Shown here: positions 40,222 through 50,234 of the stretch, in pieces
Position numbering within the stretch: position 1 is the stretch's first letter
Layout: the number at the start of each line of letters is the position of its first letter
Origin: Candidatus Epulonipiscium sp.
GTDB taxonomy: Bacteria; Bacillota; Clostridia; Lachnospirales; JAAYNZ01
Direction: 5' to 3'
Length of the DNA: 64,000 bases
Assembly (NCBI GenBank): GCA_012799415.1
Contig: JAAZLH010000090.1
Span: 1-64,000, forward strand
Translations under genes and position numbers: made by a program
The notes under the pieces: model-generated
What the model was told of the DNA's origin: nothing
The model's input: the letters and a program-made list of their open reading frames with translations, nothing else
Databases searched by the model: none

Positions 40222-40662
40222 TCAAGAGTTTTTATTTTCCGTAATAACTCCTTTTTTCAAAATAATGTTTGCATACAATGCTTTTTCACTTGTGGCTATA
40301 ATTGCATATGCTTTTTTAGCCCTTTCGTAAAATTTGAACCTTTCTATATACTCCGACCCTAATATACTTTCATGTGTTCTTAAGATCTCTTGATATTTAT
40401 TCCATATAGTAGGCTGTGTAGGATCACCAGGCACAACCTGCATTAAAGCCACTGGCCGCTCCACATAAGTATCTAATGGAAATAAAGATAAAATAGCATC
40501 TAGTAATTCTGGAATATTATGTCCATCTGCACGAACTAATCGTTGAGCATGACTAGATGCGGGAAAGTTACCATCTGCTAAGATAATTTCATCTCCATGA
40601 CCCATTTCCATCAATATTTTTAGCAATTCAGGGGATAAAATAGTGGGAATTCCTTTTAACAT
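40222..40662 (-). CDS. fucU: RbsD/FucU family mutarotase
   Basis: LKGIPTILSPELLKILMEMGHGDEIILADGNFPA. Confidence 0.92.
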   Translation of the reverse strand: MLKGIPTILSPELLKILMEMGHGDEIILADGNFPASSHAQRLVRADGHNIPELLDAILSLFPLDTYVERPVALMQVVPGDPTQPTIWNKYQEILRTHESILGSEYIERFKFYERAKKAYAIIATSEKALYANIILKKGVITENKNS

Positions 40663-40728
40663 AGTGTTTCTCCTTCATGTATAATGATAAAACATTTGGA
40701 ATCTTATTCATTTACCCTATAAACTGAT

Positions 40729-42543
40729 TTATTTTTTACCGTACAAAGGACCAAAGTTGCCACAGGCACGATAGTCAGCACCCTGTGGGTCCATAGCCCC
40801 GAAAGCACTCCATGCCTTAGGACGGAATAGCCTTTCTTCAGGTACATTATGCATAGCTACTGGGATTCTTAACATGGAGGCCAGAGTAATGAGTTCACCG
40901 CCAATATGCCCATAGCTAATGGCTCCGTGATTTGCACCCCAATAATTCATAACAGAATAAACATTTTTAAAGGGGACATAGTCTGTAAGATTTGGAACAA
41001 ACCAGGTGGTAGGCCAAGTAGGGTCTGTTCTTTGATTTAAAATTTCATGGATATCTTCAGGTATATCAACGGTGTATCCTTCTGCAATTTGTAGAACAGG
41101 GCCAAGTCCTTTAATTATATTGATTCTTGTCATAGTCACAGGCATTTCTCCACGGCTTAAGAAACAAGAGGAATAACCTCCACCTCTAAAATAGCCTAAG
41201 TTGGCAGGACGCCAAGAAGTAGCAGCTAGACATTTTTGAGCCTCTTCTTTAGAGATATTCCAATATGGTTTCATTATTGGATTTCCATTATGATCTGATT
41301 GTTGCCCGGTTCCATCTAAAGTTGTAGATCCTGAATTAATCAGGTGGATGATGCCATTTTGGGCTTTTCCTGTTAGTTCTTTGCCAGTGACCCGCTTTAC
41401 TGATTCTGGACTCCAATAAGTTCGTACATCTGAAAAAATTTGAGCTGTGCCTGTTAATAGATGCCCAAACAACATAGAAATACCATTTAAACAATCATTT
41501 TCTGTAGCCATAATAAAAGCTTGGCGAATTCCATTCCAATCAAATGAAGAATTTAAGATCGCTTCCATAAAATCTCCATTTGGGAAATGATCCGTCCATT
41601 GACGTTGGCCTTGAAACCCAGCTGCAATAGCGTTATGGCCTTCTGCTTCTTCAGCAAAACCAAGAGTTTTTAAGACTGGGTTGCCAATCATTAAATCTCG
41701 ACAAATCAGGGTCATCTTAACAACAAATTCCCATTCTTGGTCTTTCTCTTCTCTAGAGCGCTGTTGAGATTCAATGTTATTATCAGGACCTTCTTTGCAA
41801 TATTGACGAGTCCATTTAAGGGCTTTTTCAAACTCTTCTTGGTCATAAATATTCTCTTCTATCCTCCGAATAACTTCACTCATATCCACATATTCACACC
41901 TCATACCTAGATAACTTTCAAAAAAGTCTGGATTTACTATAGAGCCTGCAATTCCCATGGAGACTCCACCAATGGATAAATAAGATTTTCCTTTCATAGA
42001 AGCAACAGCTAATCCTGCTTTAGCAAATTGTAAGAGCTTTTCTTGTACATCTTGAGGAATTTGAGAGTCGTCAGCATCTTGCACGTCTTTTCCGTAAATA
42101 CTAAATACAGGTAAACCTTTCTGATCATGCCCAGCCACTGCTGCTGCTAAATACACTGCACCTGGCCTCTCTGTCCCATTAAAGCCCCAAATGGCCTTTG
42201 GAATTAAAGGATCCATATCAATAGTTTCGGAACCATAGCACCAACAAGGTGTAACAGTAATAGAGAGTCCAACACCTTCTCGTGTAAACTTTTCTGCTGT
42301 TCGAGCAGCTTCTGCCACCCCCCCAATAGTGGTATCGGCAATAACACATTCTACTACTGATCCATCAGGGTGTTTCAAATTTGTGCTTAAAAATTCAGCA
42401 ACTCTTTTTGCCATCCCCATAGTTTGATCTTCTAGAGATTCACGGACTCCTTTTCGCCTTCCATCAATTGTAGGGCGTATTCCTATCTTTGGAAGATTTC
42501 CATTTAAGCGATTTACTGGTTCGTTGATTTTAAAACTTGACAT
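40729..42543 (-). CDS. fucI: L-fucose isomerase
   Basis: [59 protein letters not shown]. Confidence 0.95.
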   Translation of the reverse strand: MSSFKINEPVNRLNGNLPKIGIRPTIDGRRKGVRESLEDQTMGMAKRVAEFLSTNLKHPDGSVVECVIADTTIGGVAEAARTAEKFTREGVGLSITVTPCWCYGSETIDMDPLIPKAIWGFNGTERPGAVYLAAAVAGHDQKGLPVFSIYGKDVQDADDSQIPQDVQEKLLQFAKAGLAVASMKGKSYLSIGGVSMGIAGSIVNPDFFESYLGMRCEYVDMSEVIRRIEENIYDQEEFEKALKWTRQYCKEGPDNNIESQQRSREEKDQEWEFVVKMTLICRDLMIGNPVLKTLGFAEEAEGHNAIAAGFQGQRQWTDHFPNGDFMEAILNSSFDWNGIRQAFIMATENDCLNGISMLFGHLLTGTAQIFSDVRTYWSPESVKRVTGKELTGKAQNGIIHLINSGSTTLDGTGQQSDHNGNPIMKPYWNISKEEAQKCLAATSWRPANLGYFRGGGYSSCFLSRGEMPVTMTRINIIKGLGPVLQIAEGYTVDIPEDIHEILNQRTDPTWPTTWFVPNLTDYVPFKNVYSVMNYWGANHGAISYGHIGGELITLASMLRIPVAMHNVPEERLFRPKAWSAFGAMDPQGADYRACGNFGPLYGKK

Positions 42544-42577
42544 CTAAACCCCTCCTTTATTATGTAGAAACAGCAAA

Positions 42578-42591
42578 AGTAAACGATTACT
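42578..42591. promoter_or_regulatory. LacI-family operator upstream of fucI
   Basis: AGTAAACGATTACT, near-palindrome centred on CG; matches 43671-43684. Confidence 0.75.
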
Positions 42592-42614
42592 ATCGGGTGA
42601 AACAAATGTAAAAG

Positions 42615-43622
42615 CTATATTCTTTTCACTGAACTACCTATTTTTATTTTTGATGAAATGATATGTTTTTTATATGGAACTGAAGTTGAATTGGAGATTC
42701 TGCTCAGCAAAATTTCGCCAGCTTTTTGACCTATCTCTAAAGGATTTTGATGAATAATTGTTAATTTGGGTTCAATTAATTCAGGCACACGGATATCCCC
42801 GAAAGAAACTAAGGAGATATTGTTAGGAATTTGCAAACCAATGGCCTTACAGGCCATCATTACACCTTCTGTCATGTCATTATTAACTGAAAAAATGGCA
42901 GTTGGGAGATCTTTGGATTGGGAGTTGATCATATGAACCATAGAGTCATATGCTTTTTTGCGATTATATGCTCCTTCTAAAATATAAGACTCGTATATAG
43001 GAACTTTGTGATCTATACACGCATCATGAAACCCTTGATAGCGCTCTTGTGCAGTACTAATATCCATAAGACCATTGATAATACCTATTTTTTGATGTCC
43101 TTGCTCAATCAGATGCTGGACAAGCTGATATGCACCATACCTATTATCTTCTACAACTACATCTGCTTTGACTCCTTCAATTTCACTATCTACCATCACT
43201 AATTTTAATCCTTGATGAATAAATTCATTAAGAATAGTGGCTTGATTTTGACGAGTTGCTAAAACCACAAATTCTACGCGTTTCTCATAGAATAGTTTTA
43301 ATAATTTTAGCTCTTTTCTCTCATCTTCATCCGTGCTGGCTAAAAGCATATGGTAGCCTAAATGGCTGACTACGGACTCTACTCCTCTAGCGATCTCCAT
43401 AAAATAAGGATTAGATATATCAGGAACAAGCAATCCGATAAGATAGGTTTTTTTCTGCTTTAAACTCCTTGCAACATCATTAGGGCGGTAATTAAATTCT
43501 TTTACGACATTCAAAACTCTTTCGCGTACCTCTTGACTTACGGGATAATTATTATTAAGAACCCGGGATACTGTAGCTGTAGAAACGTTTGCCATTTTTG
43601 CTATATCTTTGATTGTGATCAT
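42615..43622 (-). CDS. LacI-family transcriptional regulator
   Basis: MITIKDIAKMANVSTATVSRVLNNNYPVSQEVRERV. Confidence 0.96.
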   Translation of the reverse strand: MITIKDIAKMANVSTATVSRVLNNNYPVSQEVRERVLNVVKEFNYRPNDVARSLKQKKTYLIGLLVPDISNPYFMEIARGVESVVSHLGYHMLLASTDEDERKELKLLKLFYEKRVEFVVLATRQNQATILNEFIHQGLKLVMVDSEIEGVKADVVVEDNRYGAYQLVQHLIEQGHQKIGIINGLMDISTAQERYQGFHDACIDHKVPIYESYILEGAYNRKKAYDSMVHMINSQSKDLPTAIFSVNNDMTEGVMMACKAIGLQIPNNISLVSFGDIRVPELIEPKLTIIHQNPLEIGQKAGEILLSRISNSTSVPYKKHIISSKIKIGSSVKRI

Positions 43623-43670
43623 ACTACTCCTCTGTTTCTTGCAAAAATATTATTTAGACTTAGTAATAAT

Positions 43671-43684
43671 AGTAATCGTTTTCT
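43671..43684. promoter_or_regulatory. LacI-family operator upstream of the regulator itself
   Basis: AGTAATCGTTTTCT, one mismatch from the complement of the fucI operator. Confidence 0.7.
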
Positions 43685-44434
43685 ATTATATTATAACTAA
43701 ATTTTTTAAAAATTTCAATCCATTCTTTTTACAAAAAATATTTTAAAGGTGAATTATCATTTATTAAAATACTATCGAGTAAAGAGCTGTGCAAATAGTA
43801 GGAATCATAATTCTAGTAGCTACCAATTTCATTTACCATAATATAATTATGAAAACTTATGTTGAGATTTATATATACTATTCTTTATTTTGTATTTTAG
43901 TGAAATGTCCATGGTGATAAAAGCATCTTATTACTATATAGGTATCTTATTGAAAAATAAGAAAATTTCTCTTCATTATTTAACGGAATCTTAAAAATGA
44001 ACCAATGAACCAAAGATAATATATAATTATCTTTGGTCCAGTCATTCCTTAGAACCCTTATATATACTGGATTTGTAATTTAAATAATAGGAATTTCCCA
44101 CCATACCACATATAACTGTTCTAGGATATCATATTAAGTTATTTGCCTGTTTAAACTGAAAACATACCGTTTAGACATAAATGTATCACTTTAAAATAAA
44201 AACACCGTTACGGCTAAATTTGAAAGAGGAATTTTTTCATATAAATAGATAAAATACATATTATAGTGTTTTTAGTTTTTAAAATTTTATAATCCATTTT
44301 AGAGTAGTTTTTCTAATTTGTGGACTATATATGTTTGAAAATCAATCATGCTTACATAATAAATTTATGGTTAACTTTTTCTTTGTACATAATGTTGTTT
44401 GCCTAGTTTTTAATCATGAATTTTTCATATGAAA

Positions 44435-44578
44435 TTACGCTTCTTACTTAGCTACTGCAAGTTTTCTACGGGCTAAATATACTTAGTATTCATAGTTTGA
44501 CTCTCCGCTTTTCTGGCTATTATTAAATCGTCTATTGGCAGCTAGTTGCTATAGCTTTTTTGCAATTAAATTCTGCAT
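44435..44578 (-). pseudogene. Possible decayed small ORF
   Basis: Complement MQNLIAKKL*QLAANRRFNNSQKSGESNYEY*VYLARRKLAVAK*EA*; stops at 44549-44551, 44483-44485, 44444-44446. Confidence 0.35.
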
Positions 44579-44641
44579 GTTCAATCTTTTAAAACTATGG
44601 TATAATAAATAAAAGATTACCATAATTTTGGAGGTGTTTTT

Positions 44642-45289
44642 ATGTATGTAAAAGATCGCATGAATAGAAATGTAATCTCTGTTTTTCCTGATGCCTCTAT
44701 CTCTTTAGCTTTTCAGCTGATGAAAGAACAAGGTTATTCCCATTTACCTGTTGTAAAAAACGGAAAATTAGTAGGTATGATTACTGAAAATTTGCTAACA
44801 GAAGTTAGCCCTTCAAAGGCAACAACTCTAAGTATGTATGAATTAAACTACTTACTATCTAAAACAAAAGTGGCTGATATTATGAACGAAGAAGTTATTA
44901 CTGTTCAGCCTGAAATGATTATTGAAGAAGCGGCTACTCTATTGCGAGATAAGATGGTAGATGCCCTTCCTGTTATTGATGAACATAGCCAATTGCTAGG
45001 CATTCTGACAAGAACAGATATTATTGATGCCTTCATTAAACTAATGGGAATCAATGAGCCAGGAACAAGAATTGTGTTAGAAGTTAAGGATGAAGCTGGA
45101 GCTTTAGCAGAAATTTTAGGAATCATTAAATCATATGGTTTGAGTATTTCTCATATTAGTAGTTTCAATCTCAATATGGATGACGAAAATCAAGAAATCA
45201 TCATGCGCTTAAATACTTTGGAAGTTGATGATCTTTTAAACACATTACAAACAAAAGGATACAAGATTCTTTCCGTCCAGAAAAAATAA
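44642..45289 (+). CDS. CBS-pair + ACT domain protein (AcuB-like)
   Basis: Two CBS repeats (MYVKDRMNRNVISVFPDAS; VADIMNEEVITVQPE), C-terminal ACT-like VLEVKDEAGALAEILGIIKSYG. Confidence 0.9.
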   Translation: MYVKDRMNRNVISVFPDASISLAFQLMKEQGYSHLPVVKNGKLVGMITENLLTEVSPSKATTLSMYELNYLLSKTKVADIMNEEVITVQPEMIIEEAATLLRDKMVDALPVIDEHSQLLGILTRTDIIDAFIKLMGINEPGTRIVLEVKDEAGALAEILGIIKSYGLSISHISSFNLNMDDENQEIIMRLNTLEVDDLLNTLQTKGYKILSVQKK

Positions 45290-45321
45290 TAAAGAGGCCT
45301 GTTAAAGGCCTCTTTATTATT
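45285..45321. terminator. Bidirectional terminator
   Basis: aataataaagaggcc / ggcctctttattatt, 15-bp stem overlapping both convergent stop codons. Confidence 0.85.
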
Positions 45322-46021
45322 AACCCAAATATGCTTTTCTTACTTGTTCATTACCTAGGAGTGACTTTGCTTCTCCTTCTAAAACAACTCTTCCTGTTTC
45401 CAATACATATGCGCGATTTGCTATTGATAAAGCCATATGAGCGTTTTGTTCTACTAATAATACTGTAGTTCCGGCTTTATTTATTTCCTCAATAATATTA
45501 AAAATTTCTTTAACTAATATAGGGGCCAATCCCATAGATGGTTCATCTAATAGAAGTAATTGAGGCTTAGACATTAAAGCGCGTCCCATAGCTAACATTT
45601 GCTGCTCTCCACCACTTAAAGTTCCAGCCAATTGCTTTTTCCGTTCTTTTAATCTAGGGAATTTTTCAAAAACATCTTCAATACCTTTTCCAATTTCTTC
45701 TTTGTTTTTACGGGTATAGGCACCTAATTCTAAGTTTTCTAGAACTGTCATTTGTGAAAAAACCCTTCGTCCTTCTGGAACATGGGCCATACCCATCTTT
45801 AATAATTGATGAGGTTCTATCGAAGAAATATTTTGGTCTTTAAAAATGATTTCACCTACTTGGCTTCTTAGTAAAGCAGAAATAGTGTGAAGAATAGTAG
45901 TTTTTCCTGCGCCATTGGCTCCAATCAAAGTGACAATTTCCCCTTGTTTAACTTGAAAAGAAACATCTTTAATGGCACGAATTGCACCATAATTAACATT
46001 AATATTATTAATCGTGAGCAT
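45320..46021 (-). CDS. livF: Branched-chain amino acid ABC transporter ATPase LivF
   Basis: GANGAGKTTILHTISALLR, LSGGEQQMLAMGRALMSKPQLLLLDEPSMGLAP. Confidence 0.95.
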   Translation of the reverse strand: MLTINNINVNYGAIRAIKDVSFQVKQGEIVTLIGANGAGKTTILHTISALLRSQVGEIIFKDQNISSIEPHQLLKMGMAHVPEGRRVFSQMTVLENLELGAYTRKNKEEIGKGIEDVFEKFPRLKERKKQLAGTLSGGEQQMLAMGRALMSKPQLLLLDEPSMGLAPILVKEIFNIIEEINKAGTTVLLVEQNAHMALSIANRAYVLETGRVVLEGEAKSLLGNEQVRKAYLG

Positions 46022-46034
46022 TTTAAATCCTCCT

Positions 46035-46793
46035 TTACTCTCCTAAGTAAGCACCAATGACTTTTGCATTGTTTTTTATTTCATCTGGCTTACCTGATGC
46101 AATAACCATTCCGTAATCTATGACTATAATTCTTTCACAAATTCCCATGACTAAGTTCATATCATGTTCTATCAATAAAATTGCAATTTTAAACTGATTA
46201 CGAATAAAATGAATGGTTTCCATTAATTCTTTAGTTTCTTGAGGATTCATGCCTGCAGCAGGCTCATCTAACAATAAGAGTTTTGGTTCAGTAGCAAGAG
46301 CCCTTGTAATTTCTAATTTTCTTTGCTGACCATAGGGAAGGTTTTTAGCTTTTGTCATAGCCAAGTGTTCCATTTGAAATAAGGATAATAATTCTTTGGC
46401 CTTTTCATCAATAATTTTTTCTTCCTTCCAATAGGAGGGAAGACGTAAAACTCCTGCCAAAGTAGAGTATTTCATTTGATTATGAAAAGCAATTTTTACA
46501 TTGTCAATAACAGATAAATCTTTAAAAAGACGAATGTTTTGAAAGGTTCTTGCAATCCCTTTTTGAACGATTTGATAGGGATGTTTCCCTACAATAGAAT
46601 CATTTTCAAAGAAAATCTCTCCCTCTGTAGGAAGGTAGACACCAGTTAATAGATTGAAAACAGTTGTCTTTCCTGCACCATTGGGCCCTATCAATCCTAC
46701 AAGTTCATTAGGATTCATTTGCATATAAAAGTTACCAACAGCTCGTAGTCCACCAAAGGTAATGCCTAGTTCTTTTACTTCTAATAGGCTCAT
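46035..46793 (-). CDS. livG: Branched-chain amino acid ABC transporter ATPase LivG
   Basis: GPNGAGKTTVFNLLTGVY, RTFQNIRLF, LPYGQQRKLEITRALATEPKLLLLDEPAAGMNP. Confidence 0.95.
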   Translation of the reverse strand: MSLLEVKELGITFGGLRAVGNFYMQMNPNELVGLIGPNGAGKTTVFNLLTGVYLPTEGEIFFENDSIVGKHPYQIVQKGIARTFQNIRLFKDLSVIDNVKIAFHNQMKYSTLAGVLRLPSYWKEEKIIDEKAKELLSLFQMEHLAMTKAKNLPYGQQRKLEITRALATEPKLLLLDEPAAGMNPQETKELMETIHFIRNQFKIAILLIEHDMNLVMGICERIIVIDYGMVIASGKPDEIKNNAKVIGAYLGE

Positions 46794-47761
46794 GACTCTT
46801 CCTCTCCTTTCTTGTGGATTTTATATTTTCTAAATAGTCTAGATAAAGAAAATTCACGGGTACCCAAAAATCCTTCAGGTCGAAAAATCATCATAAGAAT
46901 AAGGGAAAGAGAATAGATAAGCATACGATAATCTGCTAATCCACGCAATGCTTCAGGTAAAATAGTCAGTACAATAGCTGCTAGGATAGATCCAGTGAAA
47001 CTGCCCATACCTCCTAACACGACAATAACTAAAATTTCAACTGAATAAATAAACCTAAAGGTACTAGGCATTAATGTTCGGATGTGATGAGCATAAAGTC
47101 CTCCACCGACACCGGCAAAGAAAGCTGCTAAAGTAAATGCAAAGATTTTATAATAGGTAGTAGGAATACCAACTGCTTCTGCTGCAATTTCGTTCTCTCT
47201 AATTGATAAAACTGCTCGCCCATGTCGTGAATGAACAAAAGTATATAGCAAAGTAACGACTACGACCATAACCCAAAAAACAAGGTGAAAGTTTGTTAAC
47301 CTAGAGATTCCTGTTAACCCTTTTGCACCTCCAGTAATCTTAAGGTTATTTAAAATAATGCGGATAATCTCTCCGAATCCTAAAGTAATGATTGCTAGGT
47401 AGTCTCCTTTTAGACGTAATGCAGGAATTCCTATAAGTATTCCAAAGATACCTGCTATAATGCCACCTATTATTAGTGAAAGAATAAAACCAAGGGTTGT
47501 AGAAATATTAAAATAAGTAGTGAAAATAGCAGAAGAGTAAGCTCCTATAGCCATAAAACCTGCATGCCCTAAAGCCAATTGTCCCAAAAAGCCAGTTGCA
47601 AGGTTTAAGCTAGTAGCCAGAATGATATTGATTCCAATTAAAATTAAAAGACCTGTATAATAACTACTCAACAAGCCAGTTTGAATAAGTAACAAAAATA
47701 ATATATATAGAAGAACAATCGCAATGGCATTGGTAATGTATTGAGTTTTTCTTTTCATCAT
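46790..47761 (-). CDS. livM: Branched-chain amino acid ABC transporter permease LivM
   Basis: NLATGFLGQLALGHAGFMAIGAY; VVLGGMGSFTGS. Confidence 0.94.
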   Translation of the reverse strand: MMKRKTQYITNAIAIVLLYILFLLLIQTGLLSSYYTGLLILIGINIILATSLNLATGFLGQLALGHAGFMAIGAYSSAIFTTYFNISTTLGFILSLIIGGIIAGIFGILIGIPALRLKGDYLAIITLGFGEIIRIILNNLKITGGAKGLTGISRLTNFHLVFWVMVVVVTLLYTFVHSRHGRAVLSIRENEIAAEAVGIPTTYYKIFAFTLAAFFAGVGGGLYAHHIRTLMPSTFRFIYSVEILVIVVLGGMGSFTGSILAAIVLTILPEALRGLADYRMLIYSLSLILMMIFRPEGFLGTREFSLSRLFRKYKIHKKGEEES

Positions 47762-47768
47762 AGTTCAC

Positions 47769-48647
47769 CTATACTTTCTCACGCACATTTTTACCAAGAA
47801 TTCCTGTGGGTTTAATTAATAAAACTAAAATTAAGATTCCAAAAACAATAGCATCTGACCATAAGGTAGAAATATAGCCCTTAGTTAAACTTTCAATAAT
47901 ACCCATTAAGAATCCTCCAAGCATGGCACCTGGCATAATACCAATTCCACCTAAGACTGCCGCAATGAAAGCTTTTAAGCCTGGCATAATCCCCATATAA
48001 GGTTGTATTTGTGGATATGCAATGCTATAAAGTACTCCAGCCACTCCTCCTAAAGCGGAACCAATAGCAAATGTAATTGAAATCGTAATATTAGCATTTA
48101 TCCCCATCAACTCTGCTGCGTCTTTATCTTCTGATACTGCACGCATGGCTTTTCCTGTTCTTGTTCTTTTAATAAATAATTCTAAAAGTATCATAAGACA
48201 GATAGCTAAAGCTAATGTAATGATCGTAATCCAAGGAATTTGTAACTTTCCCATTTGAATAGGAGGTAGATCAATATAATAAGGAAAAGATTTTGCACTG
48301 GATCCAAAAATAATAAGGAATAAATTTTCAAGTGCAAAACTTACTCCAATAGCTGTAATTAAAGCAGAAATCCTGGGCGCATTGCGTAAGGGTTTATATG
48401 CAATACGCTCAATAAGGACACCTGAAAGAGCACAAAAAATCATTGTAATAATTAGTACAATCCCTATAGGCAATTGAAAAATGGAAAGAGCAACAAAAGC
48501 GCTAAAGGCACCTATCATCATAATATCTCCATGAGCAAAATTTATTAATTTAACCACACCATAGACCATGGTATAACCCAAAGCAATTAAAGCATATATG
48601 CTCCCGACATGCAGTCCGTTGATGAGTTGTTGTATCAAAGTCATATC
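47769..48647 (-). CDS. livH: Branched-chain amino acid ABC transporter permease LivH
   Basis: LIQQLINGLHVGSIYALIALGYTMVYGVVKLINFAHGD; start revised to MDMTL preceded by AGGAGG. Confidence 0.93.
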   Translation of the reverse strand, partial: DMTLIQQLINGLHVGSIYALIALGYTMVYGVVKLINFAHGDIMMIGAFSAFVALSIFQLPIGIVLIITMIFCALSGVLIERIAYKPLRNAPRISALITAIGVSFALENLFLIIFGSSAKSFPYYIDLPPIQMGKLQIPWITIITLALAICLMILLELFIKRTRTGKAMRAVSEDKDAAELMGINANITISITFAIGSALGGVAGVLYSIAYPQIQPYMGIMPGLKAFIAAVLGGIGIMPGAMLGGFLMGIIESLTKGYISTLWSDAIVFGILILVLLIKPTGILGKNVREKV

Positions 48648-48687
48648 CATTCCTCCTGTGATCAATCTTCTTGGCACTTTATATAAA

Positions 48688-48717
48688 GAAAGGGAGATAT
48701 TGTTTCTCCCTTTCTTA
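48688..48717 (-). terminator. Intercistronic hairpin between livK and livH (attenuator/stabiliser)
   Basis: aagaaagggaga / tctccctttctt stem with 7-nt loop, weak U-tract. Confidence 0.65.
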
Positions 48718-48726
48718 GTTATTAAA

Positions 48727-49893
48727 TTATGGTTCAATGGTGGTAAAAGCCTTTTGGACTAACTTATCATCAACTTTCTCTATTTTAAGAACTGTAACAC
48801 TTTTAATAGGGTTACGGTATTCATCAAACTGAATATGTCCTGTGATATAATCACCATTTGTTTCTTTTAATGCTTTGATAATAGCATTAGAATCCAAGGT
48901 ACCCGCTTTTTCAATAGCAGATAATATGATTTTTCCAGTGTCATATCCAAGAGCGGCTAAAGCATTTGGCAATTCACCATAAGTCTCTTTATATTTTTTT
49001 ACAAAGCGTTGAATCTCAGGATTTGGATCATCGGCAGAATAATGATTAACAAAATAGGCACCATCTACTGCATCTGGAAAATCTTTTGCTTGTTCAATTA
49101 CTCCATCCCATCCGTCTACCCCTAATAAAATTGCATCAATACCAACTTCGTGAACCTGCCTGGTAATTAAAGCTACTTTTTCATAATAGTCAGGTATAAA
49201 TAATACTTCAGGATTTTGATTTTTAACATTTGTTAGGATGGATTTAAAGTCTTGATCATCTTTGGTGTACCCTTGTTTTGAAAGGATAGTTCCTCCGTTT
49301 TCAACAAAATTTTCTTCGAAGGCTTCTGCATTTCCTTCGGAAAAATCACTACCAACATCATATAGTATCGCAGCTGTTTTACCTTGAAGATCTGTAGCTG
49401 CAAATTTTCCCATCATACCACCTTGAAAAGCATCAATATAACACGCCCTGAAAATATTATCACCTTTCGTAGTTACATCCCAAGCAGTAGCAGTAGGTGT
49501 AACCATAGGAATGTTCTTCTCAGCAGCAAGTTCAGCAATAGCCAAGGTAGTACCACTAATATCAGATCCAAGAAATACATCAATTTTTTCACGGTCAACC
49601 AGCTTATTAAAAGCATTAGCTGCATCTACTTCGGAGCCTTTATTATCTTCAACAACAAACTGAATTTTTTTACCAAGAACATTACCTATTTCTTCTTGTT
49701 CCTTAAGTGCCAATTCTACGCCATTTCGTGCTGCAATACCATAAACAGCAACATCTCCTGTTAAAGCAAAACTTGCACCTATTTTAATAACATCACTTTC
49801 CTTAGTACTCGCACACCCACTTAGGCTACTCATGATCAATAAACCAATCATGATAATGGAAAACATAGAAAATCCTTTTTTAGTAGTTTTCAT
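48727..49893 (-). CDS. livK: Branched-chain amino acid ABC transporter substrate-binding lipoprotein
   Basis: Lipobox SLSGC; KIGASFALTGDVAVYGIAARNGVELALKE. Confidence 0.94.
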   Translation of the reverse strand: MKTTKKGFSMFSIIMIGLLIMSSLSGCASTKESDVIKIGASFALTGDVAVYGIAARNGVELALKEQEEIGNVLGKKIQFVVEDNKGSEVDAANAFNKLVDREKIDVFLGSDISGTTLAIAELAAEKNIPMVTPTATAWDVTTKGDNIFRACYIDAFQGGMMGKFAATDLQGKTAAILYDVGSDFSEGNAEAFEENFVENGGTILSKQGYTKDDQDFKSILTNVKNQNPEVLFIPDYYEKVALITRQVHEVGIDAILLGVDGWDGVIEQAKDFPDAVDGAYFVNHYSADDPNPEIQRFVKKYKETYGELPNALAALGYDTGKIILSAIEKAGTLDSNAIIKALKETNGDYITGHIQFDEYRNPIKSVTVLKIEKVDDKLVQKAFTTIEP

Positions 49894-50234
49894 TTCAATA
49901 CCTCCCCAATTATAAAATTTTGTCTATAGCAAGAAAAAGTAAATACTTATTTCTTTTAACTATATATATGAGATTATATAGTTAAAATCCTTCAATTTCA
50001 AGAATAATTTTTTATTTTCGCAAGTATTCATGCTTTAAGTTTATTTTTATTTATAAATGATATGAAATGCAAGTTGTTAGAATCTTGATTTTTCAGTTTT
50101 TTTCCTCTATACTATAAAGAAAAAACAAGGTCATTTCTATCTCTTTGCATTTACTTCAAAACCCACATCTACACACTTAGGCAATAACTAAGCAAGATGT
50201 ATTAAGACTAGATAATGATAGATAGGTGATAATA

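Noticed and set aside
49954-49987. 13-bp inverted repeat ttttaactatata/tatatagttaaaa upstream of livK
   Set aside because: AT-only repeat of a kind expected by chance in this composition; could be an operator but not supportable alone.
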